From Comamonadaceae bacterium (lineage in GTDB: Bacteria > Pseudomonadota > Gammaproteobacteria > Burkholderiales > Burkholderiaceae_C), in the NCBI GenBank assembly GCA_015999985.1, contig JAECRA010000054.1, positions 1-32,072 on the forward strand: DNA of 32,072 nucleotides, written 5' to 3'. Positions 7,408 to 14,302 of the stretch are shown in pieces (the stretch's first letter is position 1; each line of letters begins with the position of its first letter). Below the pieces are notes generated by a model. The model worked only from the letters and a program-made list of their open reading frames with translations. It had not been told where the DNA came from and ran no database searches. A program made the position numbers and the translations under genes.

Positions 7408-8916
7408 TCATTTATGGCCACCACCACTAGAGAAACCACCGTAAGAACCGCCTGAGCTGCGTGAACTGCCGCCTCTGGAGCCGCTGCAGGAATTCATGAT
7501 CATGAGCACCAACATGAGAAGCACAAGACCGATGATGATGGCGCGAAGACTGACCTGAGGCGCCGCGGAAAAGGGTTTGACGTCTCCGCGTCCCAGCAGC
7601 TCCGCTTTGTCCTCCAGCTTGAAGGCTTTGGCTACAGTGTCGCTGCTGATTCTGCTGCCGACTGACCAGGTGACTTCATTAGGCGTCTGCTCTTGTGATA
7701 GCAAGCCATTGGCACTGGCGAAATCACGGTTGAATGTTTTTTGCCCGCGCGAGACTGGCCAATAAAACTCGCCCGCTACGTAAGTGGTCTCTGCATCGTA
7801 GCTGTATTCGAGCGTATAGGTTGTTCCAAGGTAAGTGGCGGTCTGGGCGTTGCGGTTGGCCATGTTGGGGGCGCCGGTGGCGGGCTTGACCATGCTCCAT
7901 CCGTCGCTGGAATCCACCAGAAAGCTGAAGCCGCGCTTGCGGTTGTAGAGCAGGTACTCGTCCCACCCAAACTGTTCATCATCTCCCGGCTCCTGCCCCA
8001 TGCGGTGCTGAAACCCCACCACCTGCCAGTGCACACCTTGCAATTGCCCCTTGGCGCCCAGTGGAATCAGCGTCTTGATGGGCTCGTTCTGCTCCGCATG
8101 CCGCAACTCGCCTCCCAGGCCTGAGCTGAGATCAATAATGCTGTTGCACGAGCGACAGGTAATGGTCTTGGTGCTGTCCAGCGCCACCTGCACAGGGTTT
8201 CCGCAATTGGGGCAAGTGAACTGGCGGCCCTTTTCCTCGCGAGCGGATTCTTCCTTGAGCCCCTGGAACTTCAGGTCTTCCAGCAGAACGGCCCGCCCGC
8301 GTGCGACAGACTGGACGGCAGGCACCGTGCCCGACGGGCTGTAGTCGATGCTGATGACGTCCCCATCTGCACCGCGAAGCTCCACTACAGAAAACGGCAC
8401 CCCCAAAGGTGGCAGCTTGGGCAGCTCGCCTTGGGCGGAGATTAGTTTGACCTGCTCATTGAACGCTACGCTGTAGGGCTTGCCGTTGATGGCGGTTGTG
8501 ATCCCTAACCGGAAATGCTCAGCTTCCGGAACAGGGCGCTGTAGTGTCAGGGGCAGGGTGAAGACATAAGCGCCGTTGTCTTCTGAAAGCGCCGCCATGC
8601 TGCCATCTTCAAGAATGGCGTTCCACTCAGTCCAAACGCCGTTGGAAGATTTGTATTGGGCTCTGCCGATGAGCGTGAAAGGCTGGGCTTTTTCCTCTAG
8701 CTGAATGCGGCCACTGGCCATGAGCTGCAGCGGGCTGTGGTCGTCAAACAACTCGGCCATCTTGCCCACGCGCGCCAGCACATCGCCGCTGCGAACGACG
8801 GTGCTCTGGCAAAACGGGCAGATGGCGTAAGTGCTCTGCGCACTCCGAAATTCAACGGGCGCGCCGCATCCAGGACACGGTGCACGGTAGTGCCGCTCGG
8901 GGGCGTCGGTTGCCAT
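7408..8916 (-). CDS. DUF4178 protein with two zinc ribbons and a C-terminal membrane anchor
   Basis: A 502-residue protein. It begins with a zinc ribbon (CPGC at 14-17, CPFC at 33-36). A DUF4178-like beta domain follows (about 65-200, containing LIGRAQYKSSNGVWTEW). A second zinc ribbon comes next (CPNC at 235-238, CRSC at 254-257), and then a second DUF4178-like unit (about 285-430, containing WDEYLLYNRKRGFSFLVDS). A single hydrophobic helix near residues 452-472 (IIIGLVLLMLVLMIM) is followed by a Ser/Gly-rich tail ending GGFSSGGGHK. Such an arrangement places most of the protein in the cytoplasm, tethered to the membrane. No catalytic motif is evident; a scaffold or sensor role is inferred. 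It lies between the SPFH gene and the DUF350 gene, all on one strand. Confidence 0.85.
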   Translation of the reverse strand: MATDAPERHYRAPCPGCGAPVEFRSAQSTYAICPFCQSTVVRSGDVLARVGKMAELFDDHSPLQLMASGRIQLEEKAQPFTLIGRAQYKSSNGVWTEWNAILEDGSMAALSEDNGAYVFTLPLTLQRPVPEAEHFRLGITTAINGKPYSVAFNEQVKLISAQGELPKLPPLGVPFSVVELRGADGDVISIDYSPSGTVPAVQSVARGRAVLLEDLKFQGLKEESAREEKGRQFTCPNCGNPVQVALDSTKTITCRSCNSIIDLSSGLGGELRHAEQNEPIKTLIPLGAKGQLQGVHWQVVGFQHRMGQEPGDDEQFGWDEYLLYNRKRGFSFLVDSSDGWSMVKPATGAPNMANRNAQTATYLGTTYTLEYSYDAETTYVAGEFYWPVSRGQKTFNRDFASANGLLSQEQTPNEVTWSVGSRISSDTVAKAFKLEDKAELLGRGDVKPFSAAPQVSLRAIIIGLVLLMLVLMIMNSCSGSRGGSSRSSGGSYGGFSSGGGHK

Positions 8917-8982
8917 TCTTAATGTGTCAGGCTCTGGTGACTGTTATTTCCGGGGGCGCAGCTCTGCTGTCCGAACCTCGGT

Positions 8983-10032
8983 TTAGACCAGTTTTTTCAG
9001 CAGTTCGGCTTTCTTGGCGTCAAACTCTTCCTGAGTCAGGATGCCCTTGGACTTGAGTTCGCCCAGCTTTTCCAGTGTAGCCATCACATCTTCTGGCTTG
9101 ACACCGACCGGCGCAGCAGGAGCGGTGCCTGCAGCCGCTGCGGAATTCGCTCCGCCCTGTAAGCCGGCCTGCAGGTTTTGGGCCAATACCTGCCCTAACG
9201 CTACCCCCGCACCCAGCCCCATGGCGTCGCCCGCTATTCCGCTGCCACCGCCGCCGCCTTCGGCAAAGCGGGGGATAGCCTGCGCAGTCTGGTACTGCAT
9301 GAACTTGCCCATGTCGTTGCCGACCATGCCCATGCCAATTTTCTGGTCAAGAATCTTCTGCAGCTCTTCTGGCAGAGAAACGCTCTGCACCGTGAGGCTT
9401 TCGAGCTGGATGCCAAGCTTTTCGAACTCGGGCTGCAATTGTTTGGCCAGCGCGTCCGCGAACATGATCTGGTTGGCCGCCAGATCCAGAAAGGGCAAAC
9501 CGCTGCCGGCGATGGCATTGCTGATGTTTTGCAAGACCAAACCGCGCAACTGACCATCGAGGTCAGCGACTGAGTAAATGTCTCGCGTGCCGGAAATGTT
9601 CGTATGGAACGCCTTGGGGTCAGAGATGCGGAAGGCGTAGTTACCGAAGGCACGCAAGCGCACGGCACCAAAATCCTTGTCACGGATGGTGATCGGCTGA
9701 GGCGTTCCCCACTTCTGGTCCAGCTGCTGACGTGTACTGAAAAAGTAAACATCGCTCTTGAAGGGCGACTCAAACAGCTTGTCCCAGTTTTTCAGATAAG
9801 TGAGGACGGGCAGAGTCTGGGTGGTGAGCTTGTACATGCCCGGGCCAAACACGTCGGCGACCTGACCTTCGTTAACAAACACCGCAACCTGGGACTCTCG
9901 CACTGTGAGAGACGCGCCATTCTGGATTTCCATTTCTGCCATGGGAAAGCGCCAGGCGAGTGTTCCGTCGCCAGTTTCAGTCCACTGGATGATGTCTATG
10001 AACTGTTTGCGGATGAAGTCCATCAGGGCCAT
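8983..10032 (-). CDS. SPFH/band-7 family protein with C-terminal SHOCT domain
   Basis: A 349-residue protein of the SPFH subgroup often called virion core protein-like (YdjI-like). The SPFH core spans about residues 40-230, with VFGPGMYKLTTQTLPVLTYL and DLAANQIMFADALAKQLQPEFEKLGI. A Gly/Ala-rich linker (about 258-312) leads to a SHOCT module (315-348: ATLEKLGELKSKGILTQEEF). No transmembrane helix is seen, so membrane contact is presumably peripheral or oligomeric. The ATG at 10032 was chosen because GGAG lies six bases upstream, and longer frames run into the speD promoter region. It is the first gene of the leftward polyamine cluster. SPFH proteins form membrane scaffolds; a role as assembly platform for its neighbours is inference. 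Confidence 0.87.
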   Translation of the reverse strand: MALMDFIRKQFIDIIQWTETGDGTLAWRFPMAEMEIQNGASLTVRESQVAVFVNEGQVADVFGPGMYKLTTQTLPVLTYLKNWDKLFESPFKSDVYFFSTRQQLDQKWGTPQPITIRDKDFGAVRLRAFGNYAFRISDPKAFHTNISGTRDIYSVADLDGQLRGLVLQNISNAIAGSGLPFLDLAANQIMFADALAKQLQPEFEKLGIQLESLTVQSVSLPEELQKILDQKIGMGMVGNDMGKFMQYQTAQAIPRFAEGGGGGSGIAGDAMGLGAGVALGQVLAQNLQAGLQGGANSAAAAGTAPAAPVGVKPEDVMATLEKLGELKSKGILTQEEFDAKKAELLKKLV

Positions 10033-10124
10033 GTAAAGCTCCAGAGAAGAAATGACTAAGGTTGCAGGATGATACCCGCGCGGACGCCCTACCGGACGCC
10101 GTTGCAACACGCAGGTGCATTGTT

Positions 10125-10154
10125 TTGACGCACTGATTGACGACGCTCCACAAT
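10125..10154 (+). promoter_or_regulatory. Possible sigma-70-type promoter for speD
   Basis: TTGACG (10125-10130) and CACAAT (10149-10154) with an 18-base spacer would start transcription about 40 bases before the speD ATG. The -10 box is only four of six to consensus. The 171-base gap between the divergent SPFH and speD starts must hold promoters for both directions; none is clear for the leftward genes. A direct repeat CGGACGCC occurs twice at about 10080-10100. Confidence 0.3.
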
Positions 10155-10203
10155 GCGGAGCATCCCTCGCGCTGCAATGCCTGCGTAGGCTACAGTCGAA
10201 GCC

Positions 10204-10596
10204 ATGCAAGGCCTTCATCTGACCGCTGACCTCCATGACTGCCGCTGCAACAGCATTTGGCTTCTAGACGCCTCTCAACTGGGCGCCGCCTGTCGGAACG
10301 CTGTCAAGGCCGCGGGTCTGCAGGTGGTCAATGAGATTTTTCATACTTTTCCTTCTTCCACCTACGGACCCGGAGGCGTCACCGCCACCTTGCTCCTGGC
10401 CGAAAGCCATCTTTGCGTGCACACATGGCCCGAGCAGCGCGCCGTCACGCTCGACGTGTATGTCTGCAACTTTGGTGGTGATCACTCCGCCAAGGCTCAA
10501 GCGTTGATGGACGCACTGCTGGCTCTTTTCATGCCCCAGCGAAGCGAACGGCATGCATTGCAACGCGGCAGTGTTGCGAGCGTCACCTCGTTCTAA
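10204..10596 (+). CDS. speD: S-adenosylmethionine decarboxylase proenzyme, class 1b
   Basis: A 130-residue pyruvoyl enzyme of the short bacterial/archaeal type. The self-cleavage site is in LAESHLCVHTWPE: Glu67-Ser68 is the processing bond and Ser68 becomes the pyruvoyl group. His73 and Cys88 (in VYVCNFGG) sit at +5 and +20 from that serine, the same spacing as Ser63/His68/Cys83 of the Thermotoga enzyme. It converts SAM to decarboxylated SAM, the aminopropyl donor for spermidine-type synthesis. It is divergent from the SPFH gene, with the SpeE-domain membrane protein on the opposite strand, and so supplies that enzyme's donor. No ornithine or arginine decarboxylase gene is nearby. The ribosome site is weak. 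Confidence 0.94.
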   Translation: MQGLHLTADLHDCRCNSIWLLDASQLGAACRNAVKAAGLQVVNEIFHTFPSSTYGPGGVTATLLLAESHLCVHTWPEQRAVTLDVYVCNFGGDHSAKAQALMDALLALFMPQRSERHALQRGSVASVTSF

Positions 10597-10821
10597 GGTT
10601 CGGGACCCTCTGCCTACCGATCGCGGCTGCCGGGCGCTGAACGCTGACTGCAGGGCGGGCGGCGAGCTATGGGCTGCAAGGCGAGTTTTGAAGCCAGTAG
10701 CTCGCACCATTGGCAAAAAATTCGACGCTGCCGACCTCCCGGAGGCAGTGATGTAGTGAGCCGGCGATCCGGGCCTTGATGGGTTGCGCACAGGGTCCCT
10801 GGGGTTATCACCTGCGGGTAA

Positions 10822-10839
10822 GCACCTGCAAATTGGTGC
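10822..10839. promoter_or_regulatory. GCACC/GGTGC dyad, weak second NtrC-like site
   Basis: GCACC and GGTGC separated by eight bases. The half-sites resemble NtrC half-sites, but the spacing is three bases longer than the canonical 17-base site. It lies about 60 bases upstream of the better site, so it could be a secondary contact or chance. Confidence 0.3.
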
Positions 10840-10870
10840 AAAAAGAGGCCCTATATTAGGTAACGACCCA

Positions 10871-10898
10871 ATTCAGTGCGATGCACTGAATAAGTGCA
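10871..10898. promoter_or_regulatory. NtrC-type enhancer site with overlapping dyads
   Basis: TGCACTGAATAAGTGCA at 10882-10898 fits the NtrC consensus TGCAC-Y-N5-R-GTGCA exactly. It overlaps a second perfect dyad at 10871-10891 (ATTCAGTGC, GAT, GCACTGAAT), so three half-sites AGTGC/GCACT/AGTGC follow one another. Its centre is about 120 bases upstream of the predicted sigma-54 start site, a usual enhancer distance. Confidence 0.6.
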
Positions 10899-10924
10899 TT
10901 GGCCGTGGCATGCACGCCAATGGC

Positions 10925-10954
10925 CATGGGCTTTTTTTGCCAAAAAAGTCCATG
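10925..10954. repeat. A/T-cored inverted repeat between enhancer and promoter
   Basis: CATGGGCTTTTTT and AAAAAAGTCCATG are complementary over 13 positions, allowing one G-T pair, around a four-base TGCC loop. The T7 and A6 tracts would curve the DNA between the NtrC site and the sigma-54 promoter. It lies upstream of the predicted start site and so is not in that transcript. It could instead act as a weak terminator for transcription arriving from speD. Confidence 0.5.
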
Positions 10955-10986
10955 AAAATGAAGTCAATAGCCGGACACATCGCTAT

Positions 10987-11002
10987 TGGCCTGCAAATTG
11001 CT
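10987..11002 (+). promoter_or_regulatory. Sigma-54 (-24/-12) promoter
   Basis: TGGCCTGCAAATTGCT matches the consensus TGGCACG-N4-TTGCW at all but two positions. The invariant GG (10988-10989) and GC (11000-11001) are exactly ten bases apart. Transcription would begin near 11013, giving a leader of about 40 bases before the ATP-grasp ATG at 11054. The upstream NtrC-type site supports this call. Confidence 0.6.
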
Positions 11003-11053
11003 ATCCTTACATCAAACACTATCTAGATAGTCCTGGAGACCGGAGCCTAAGGT

Positions 11054-12526
11054 ATGAATCCCTTCGACGAAATGTACGAATCAGTGGCTCAATCTCTGAT
11101 CCAGAGCGGCCTGTATGACCCGGGGCACCCCGTACGCCCGCACTACAGGGAATACGCCACCTGGTTGAGTCGGCAGAGCCCCGAGCTCATGCACTCGCGC
11201 CGCGAAGAAGCGGAAATGATCTTTCGACGCGTGGGCATCACCTTCGCTGTCTATGGTGCAAAAGACGAAGACGGCTCCGGAACGGAACGGCTGATTCCAT
11301 TCGATCTCATTCCGCGCATCATTCCCTCCGGTGAGTGGGACACGCTTGAGCGGGGCATGGCGCAGCGCGTGACGGCTCTCAACCGCTTCCTGCACGACGT
11401 CTATCACGATCAGGAAATTCTCAAAGCCGGAGTGATCCCCACAGAGCAGGTCCTTCACAACGCGCAGTACCGGTCCATCATGCAGGGCGTTACGGTACCC
11501 AATCAGATCTACTCACACATCGCCGGTATTGACATCGTCCGCGCTGGCAGCGAAGGCGGCAAGGGCGAGTATTACGTCCTGGAAGACAACCTGCGGGTTC
11601 CCAGCGGCGTGAGCTACATGCTTGAAGACCGCAAGATGATGATGCGGCTGTTTCCGAATCTGTTCGCGAGCCACCGCGTGGCACCAGTCGCGCACTATCC
11701 TGATCTGTTGCTGGAAACCCTGCGTGAAAGCAGTCCTCCTACTGCAGGCGATCCGACCGTGGTGGTACTGACACCGGGTATGTACAACAGCGCCTATTTC
11801 GAGCACGCCTTCCTGGCCCAGCAGATGGGGGTGGAATTGGTTGAGGGCCAGGACCTTTTCGTCAAGGAAGGCTTTGTCTTCATGCGAACCACCCGTGGCC
11901 CCAAGCGTGTGGATGTGATCTACCGCCGGGTAGATGATGATTTTCTCGACCCCCAGGTCTTCCGGCCTGATTCCACCCTGGGCTGCGCGGGCTTGTTGGA
12001 CGCCTACCGGGACGGCCACGTGGCTATATGCAATTCAGTGGGCACTGGCGTCGCGGATGACAAGTCCATCTATCCCTACGTTCCCAAGATGATTGAGTTC
12101 TATCTTGGGGAAACGCCCATATTGCATAACGTACCGACGTTCATGTGCCGGGACCCGTCCGAACTCTCGTACGTCATGGCTAACCTGAAAGACCTTGTGG
12201 TCAAGGAAGTGCACGGTGCCGGCGGTTATGGAATGCTGGTGGGGCCGGCGTCCACGGCGGCTGAGATAGAAGCCTTCGGAAAAGCCGTTCTGGCCAATCC
12301 CAAGGGCTACATCGCCCAACCAACTCTGAGCCTCTCAAGCTGCCCAACCTATGTGGAAAGCGGAGTAGCGCCTCGCCACATCGATTTGAGGCCTTTCGTG
12401 CTGAGTGGCAAACAAGTGCAAATGGTCCCTGGTGGATTGACACGGGTAGCCCTGAAGGCGGGCTCTCTGGTGGTGAACTCGTCTCAAGGCGGCGGCACCA
12501 AAGACACATGGGTTTTGGAGGACTAG
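11054..12526 (+). CDS. Circularly permuted ATP-grasp protein (DUF404/DUF407 type)
   Basis: A 490-residue protein of the circularly permuted ATP-grasp type 2 family. Landmarks are the N-terminal MYESV and FDLIPRIIPSGEW (83-95), VLEDNLRVPSGVSYMLEDR (175-193), the TPGMYNSAYFEHAFLAQQMGVELVEG block (240-265), the Lys/Gly-loop region VKEVHGAGGYGMLVGP (383-398) and HIDLRPFVL (442-450). ATP-grasp enzymes join a carboxylate to an amine through an acyl-phosphate, so peptide or amide synthesis is expected; the substrate is not known. A GGAG ribosome site lies eight bases before the ATG. The stop is one base before the Alpha-E gene start, so the two are an operon. The upstream NtrC/sigma-54 elements suggest expression under nitrogen limitation. 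Confidence 0.9.
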   Translation: MNPFDEMYESVAQSLIQSGLYDPGHPVRPHYREYATWLSRQSPELMHSRREEAEMIFRRVGITFAVYGAKDEDGSGTERLIPFDLIPRIIPSGEWDTLERGMAQRVTALNRFLHDVYHDQEILKAGVIPTEQVLHNAQYRSIMQGVTVPNQIYSHIAGIDIVRAGSEGGKGEYYVLEDNLRVPSGVSYMLEDRKMMMRLFPNLFASHRVAPVAHYPDLLLETLRESSPPTAGDPTVVVLTPGMYNSAYFEHAFLAQQMGVELVEGQDLFVKEGFVFMRTTRGPKRVDVIYRRVDDDFLDPQVFRPDSTLGCAGLLDAYRDGHVAICNSVGTGVADDKSIYPYVPKMIEFYLGETPILHNVPTFMCRDPSELSYVMANLKDLVVKEVHGAGGYGMLVGPASTAAEIEAFGKAVLANPKGYIAQPTLSLSSCPTYVESGVAPRHIDLRPFVLSGKQVQMVPGGLTRVALKAGSLVVNSSQGGGTKDTWVLED

Positions 12527-12527
12527 T

Positions 12528-13487
12528 ATGCTTTCGCGCACCGCCGATCATCTTTTTTGGATGTCCCGTTATACCGAACGGGCAGAGAACACCGCACGTA
12601 TGCTTAACGTGCACTACGAAACCGGCTTGCTTCCGCAATCAGCAGCGGTCACGCGCTACGGTTGGCAGGGGATTCTGTCTATCAGTGAGCTTTTGCCAGC
12701 CTACGCTGCCATCCACGACGAAATCACGCCGCAGGGCGTTATGGATTTCATGGTCAAAGATGAGGACAACCCTTCATCCATCATTGCTTGCCTCAAGGCC
12801 GCGAGAGAAAACGCCCGCGCAGTGCGAGGAACCCTGACGACGGAAGTTTGGGAAACCCTCAACCAGACATGGCTTGAGTGCATTCGTCTGTTACGCGGTG
12901 GAATGTATGAAAGAGACCCTGGAGAGTTCTTCGAGTGGGTCAAATTCCGTTCACACCTCTCCCGCGGAGTGACGCTGGGCACCATGCTGCAAGATGAGGC
13001 GTTTCACTTCCTGCGCTTGGGCACATTCCTCGAGCGTGCTGACAACACCGCGCGTCTGCTTGACGTGAAGTTTCACGCCGTGCAGAGCGACTTCTTTGGT
13101 TCAGCCAGCGAACGGGATCAGGAATACGATTTCTACCACTGGTCAGCCATCTTGCGCAGCGTGAGTGGCTTTGAGGTCTACCGCAAGGTTTACCGCGACG
13201 TGATCAAGCCGGAGAGGGTGGCTGAACTCCTGATGCTGCGAGAAGACATGCCCCGCTCGCTGCACCATTGCATGACTGAAGTCGTCGGAAACCTGCTTCA
13301 TGTCGGCACGACTCCGCAGGACGAGACCATGCGCCACGCCGGCAAGCTGCAATCAGACCTGCGTTACGCGCAAATAGATGAAATCCTGGCCACTGGACTG
13401 CACGCATTCCTGACGCAATTCCTGGATCGTGTGAACCAGCTTGGTGCGCACATCAGCCGCGATTTCCTGGTGCCGGACGTAGATTAG
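12528..13487 (+). CDS. Alpha-E domain protein (DUF403)
   Basis: A 319-residue, mainly helical protein. The opening MLSRTADHLFWMSRYTERAENTARML is the signature of the Alpha-E (DUF403) family. Further conserved pieces are FEWVKFRSHLSRGVTLGTMLQDEAFHFLRLGTFLERADNTARLLD and the RSVSGFEVYRKVYRDVIKPERVAELLML region. The family almost always sits next to circularly permuted ATP-grasp genes and often with a transglutaminase-like protease, and is predicted to take part in the same peptide synthesis or modification route; no activity is proven to my knowledge. The ribosome site GGAGG overlaps the end of the ATP-grasp gene, which indicates coupled translation. The usual transglutaminase partner is absent; the next gene is convergent. 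Confidence 0.9.
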   Translation: MLSRTADHLFWMSRYTERAENTARMLNVHYETGLLPQSAAVTRYGWQGILSISELLPAYAAIHDEITPQGVMDFMVKDEDNPSSIIACLKAARENARAVRGTLTTEVWETLNQTWLECIRLLRGGMYERDPGEFFEWVKFRSHLSRGVTLGTMLQDEAFHFLRLGTFLERADNTARLLDVKFHAVQSDFFGSASERDQEYDFYHWSAILRSVSGFEVYRKVYRDVIKPERVAELLMLREDMPRSLHHCMTEVVGNLLHVGTTPQDETMRHAGKLQSDLRYAQIDEILATGLHAFLTQFLDRVNQLGAHISRDFLVPDVD

Positions 13488-13537
13488 GAGTCTGCGGCTA
13501 CGGGGTGAGCCGTTCATCTGGCTGTTCTCCTGGGAGC

Positions 13538-13555
13538 GCCAAGCTCCAGCTTGGC
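13538..13555. terminator. Hairpin in the convergent gap, possible bidirectional terminator
   Basis: GCCAAGCT, CC, AGCTTGGC forms a perfect stem followed by AATTT. It lies 51 bases after the Alpha-E stop and faces the rnfB-like gene end. There is no long T-run, so termination is uncertain. The motif resembles a widespread intergenic palindrome with GCCAAGCT..AGCTTGGC arms, so it may be a dispersed repeat. Confidence 0.4.
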
Positions 13556-13571
13556 AATTTCAGCTGCCTTT

Positions 13572-13590
13572 GAAACACCGGTAGTGTTTC
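13572..13590. repeat. Second inverted repeat in the convergent gap
   Basis: GAAACAC, CGGTA, GTGTTTC: a perfect 7-5-7 inverted repeat between the Alpha-E gene and the rnfB-like gene, 40 bases from the end of the latter. Read leftward as RNA it could be a terminator stem for the phaZ–rnfB transcript, although no T-run follows. Confidence 0.4.
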
Positions 13591-13630
13591 TCGTACAGCT
13601 CAGACGGGCACCAGACGCGCCAGCGATTAC

Positions 13631-14302
13631 TTAATCCGCCGCTTGTCTTTTTTCCCTGGCCCTGGCCAGCGCAGCCTCTATGACTGAGCGCTTGCGTTCC
13701 AGCTCTGCCCCGGTTGCACCCTTTGCCAGTTCAGGTAAGTGCGCGAGCTTGTGCTCGGCTTTCTTCTCGAGGACCATGGCGTGGGCATCGTCCGCCCGTT
13801 TGCGTCTGGCCGTGGTGAGTTTGTAGCGCTCGCGGGCGGAGTCAGCTTCTTGCGCAGACCAAGCATCCCAGCCCGTGCGTTGCCCGGTAACATTTTCAAG
13901 TGCAATGCAATCCACAGGGCAGGCCGGTATGCACAACTCACAACCCGTGCATTCGCTTTCAATGACCGTGTGCATGCGCCGGTTGCCGCCCACTATGCAA
14001 TCGACGGGGCAAGCCTTGATGCAGAGCGTGCATCCAATGCACCAAGCTTCATCGATCCAGGCGACGCTGCGGGGGCCTTCTGCACCGTTGACGGGGTTGA
14101 GAGGCAACTCAGCAGTGCCCGCGATGGCGGCCAGGCGACGAATGCCCTCCATTCCGCCAGGAGGGCACTGATTGATCGATGCCTGTCCATCGGCAATGGC
14201 CTGTGCGTAAGCTTCGCAGTCCGGGTAGCCGCAACGAGTGCACTGAGTTTGCGGCAGTGCACTCCATAGGCGCAGGGCCAGAGGCGAGAGAGCGCTACTC
14301 AA
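13631..14302 (-). CDS. RnfB-like electron-transport ferredoxin
   Basis: A 223-residue iron-sulfur protein. A four-Fe cluster domain of the RnfB type comes first (Cys21, Cys24, Cys29, Cys46 in [17 protein letters not shown]...INQCPPGG). Two 4Fe-4S ferredoxin motifs follow: [15 protein letters not shown] (88-102) and [15 protein letters not shown] (118-132). The rest is a charged helical tail rich in Lys, Arg and Ala. The N-terminal membrane helix of classical RnfB is missing and no other rnf gene is nearby, so it probably serves as a soluble ferredoxin-like carrier. The start is a TTG overlapping the TGA of the PHB depolymerase; no ATG or GTG lies before the first cysteines, so this rare start is likely real. 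Confidence 0.85.
   Translation of the reverse strand: MSSALSPLALRLWSALPQTQCTRCGYPDCEAYAQAIADGQASINQCPPGGMEGIRRLAAIAGTAELPLNPVNGAEGPRSVAWIDEAWCIGCTLCIKACPVDCIVGGNRRMHTVIESECTGCELCIPACPVDCIALENVTGQRTGWDAWSAQEADSARERYKLTTARRKRADDAHAMVLEKKAEHKLAHLPELAKGATGAELERKRSVIEAALARAREKRQAAD

Larger units (their letters stand above)
10597..11053. other. 457-base non-coding regulatory region
   Basis: No credible gene; the short open frames here lack ribosome sites and family features. The left part, to about 10800, shows only minor dyads such as CTGCC/GGCAG around 10728-10748. The right part holds a GCACC/GGTGC dyad at 10822-10839, overlapping NtrC-type dyads at 10871-10898, a long A/T-cored inverted repeat at 10925-10954 and a sigma-54 promoter at 10987-11002. 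No convincing intrinsic terminator for speD is visible. Confidence 0.8.

Noticed and set aside
10822..10839. Second canonical NtrC site
   Set aside because: Half-sites look right but the spacing is too long by three bases; kept only as a weak dyad.
10901..10938. Intrinsic terminator for speD (GGCC stem followed by T7)
   Set aside because: The stem has mismatches and the T-run starts six bases after it; the better structure is the A/T-cored inverted repeat at 10925-10954.
10784..11026. 80-codon open frame upstream of the ATP-grasp gene
   Set aside because: It runs through the NtrC and sigma-54 sites, has no ribosome site and resembles no family.
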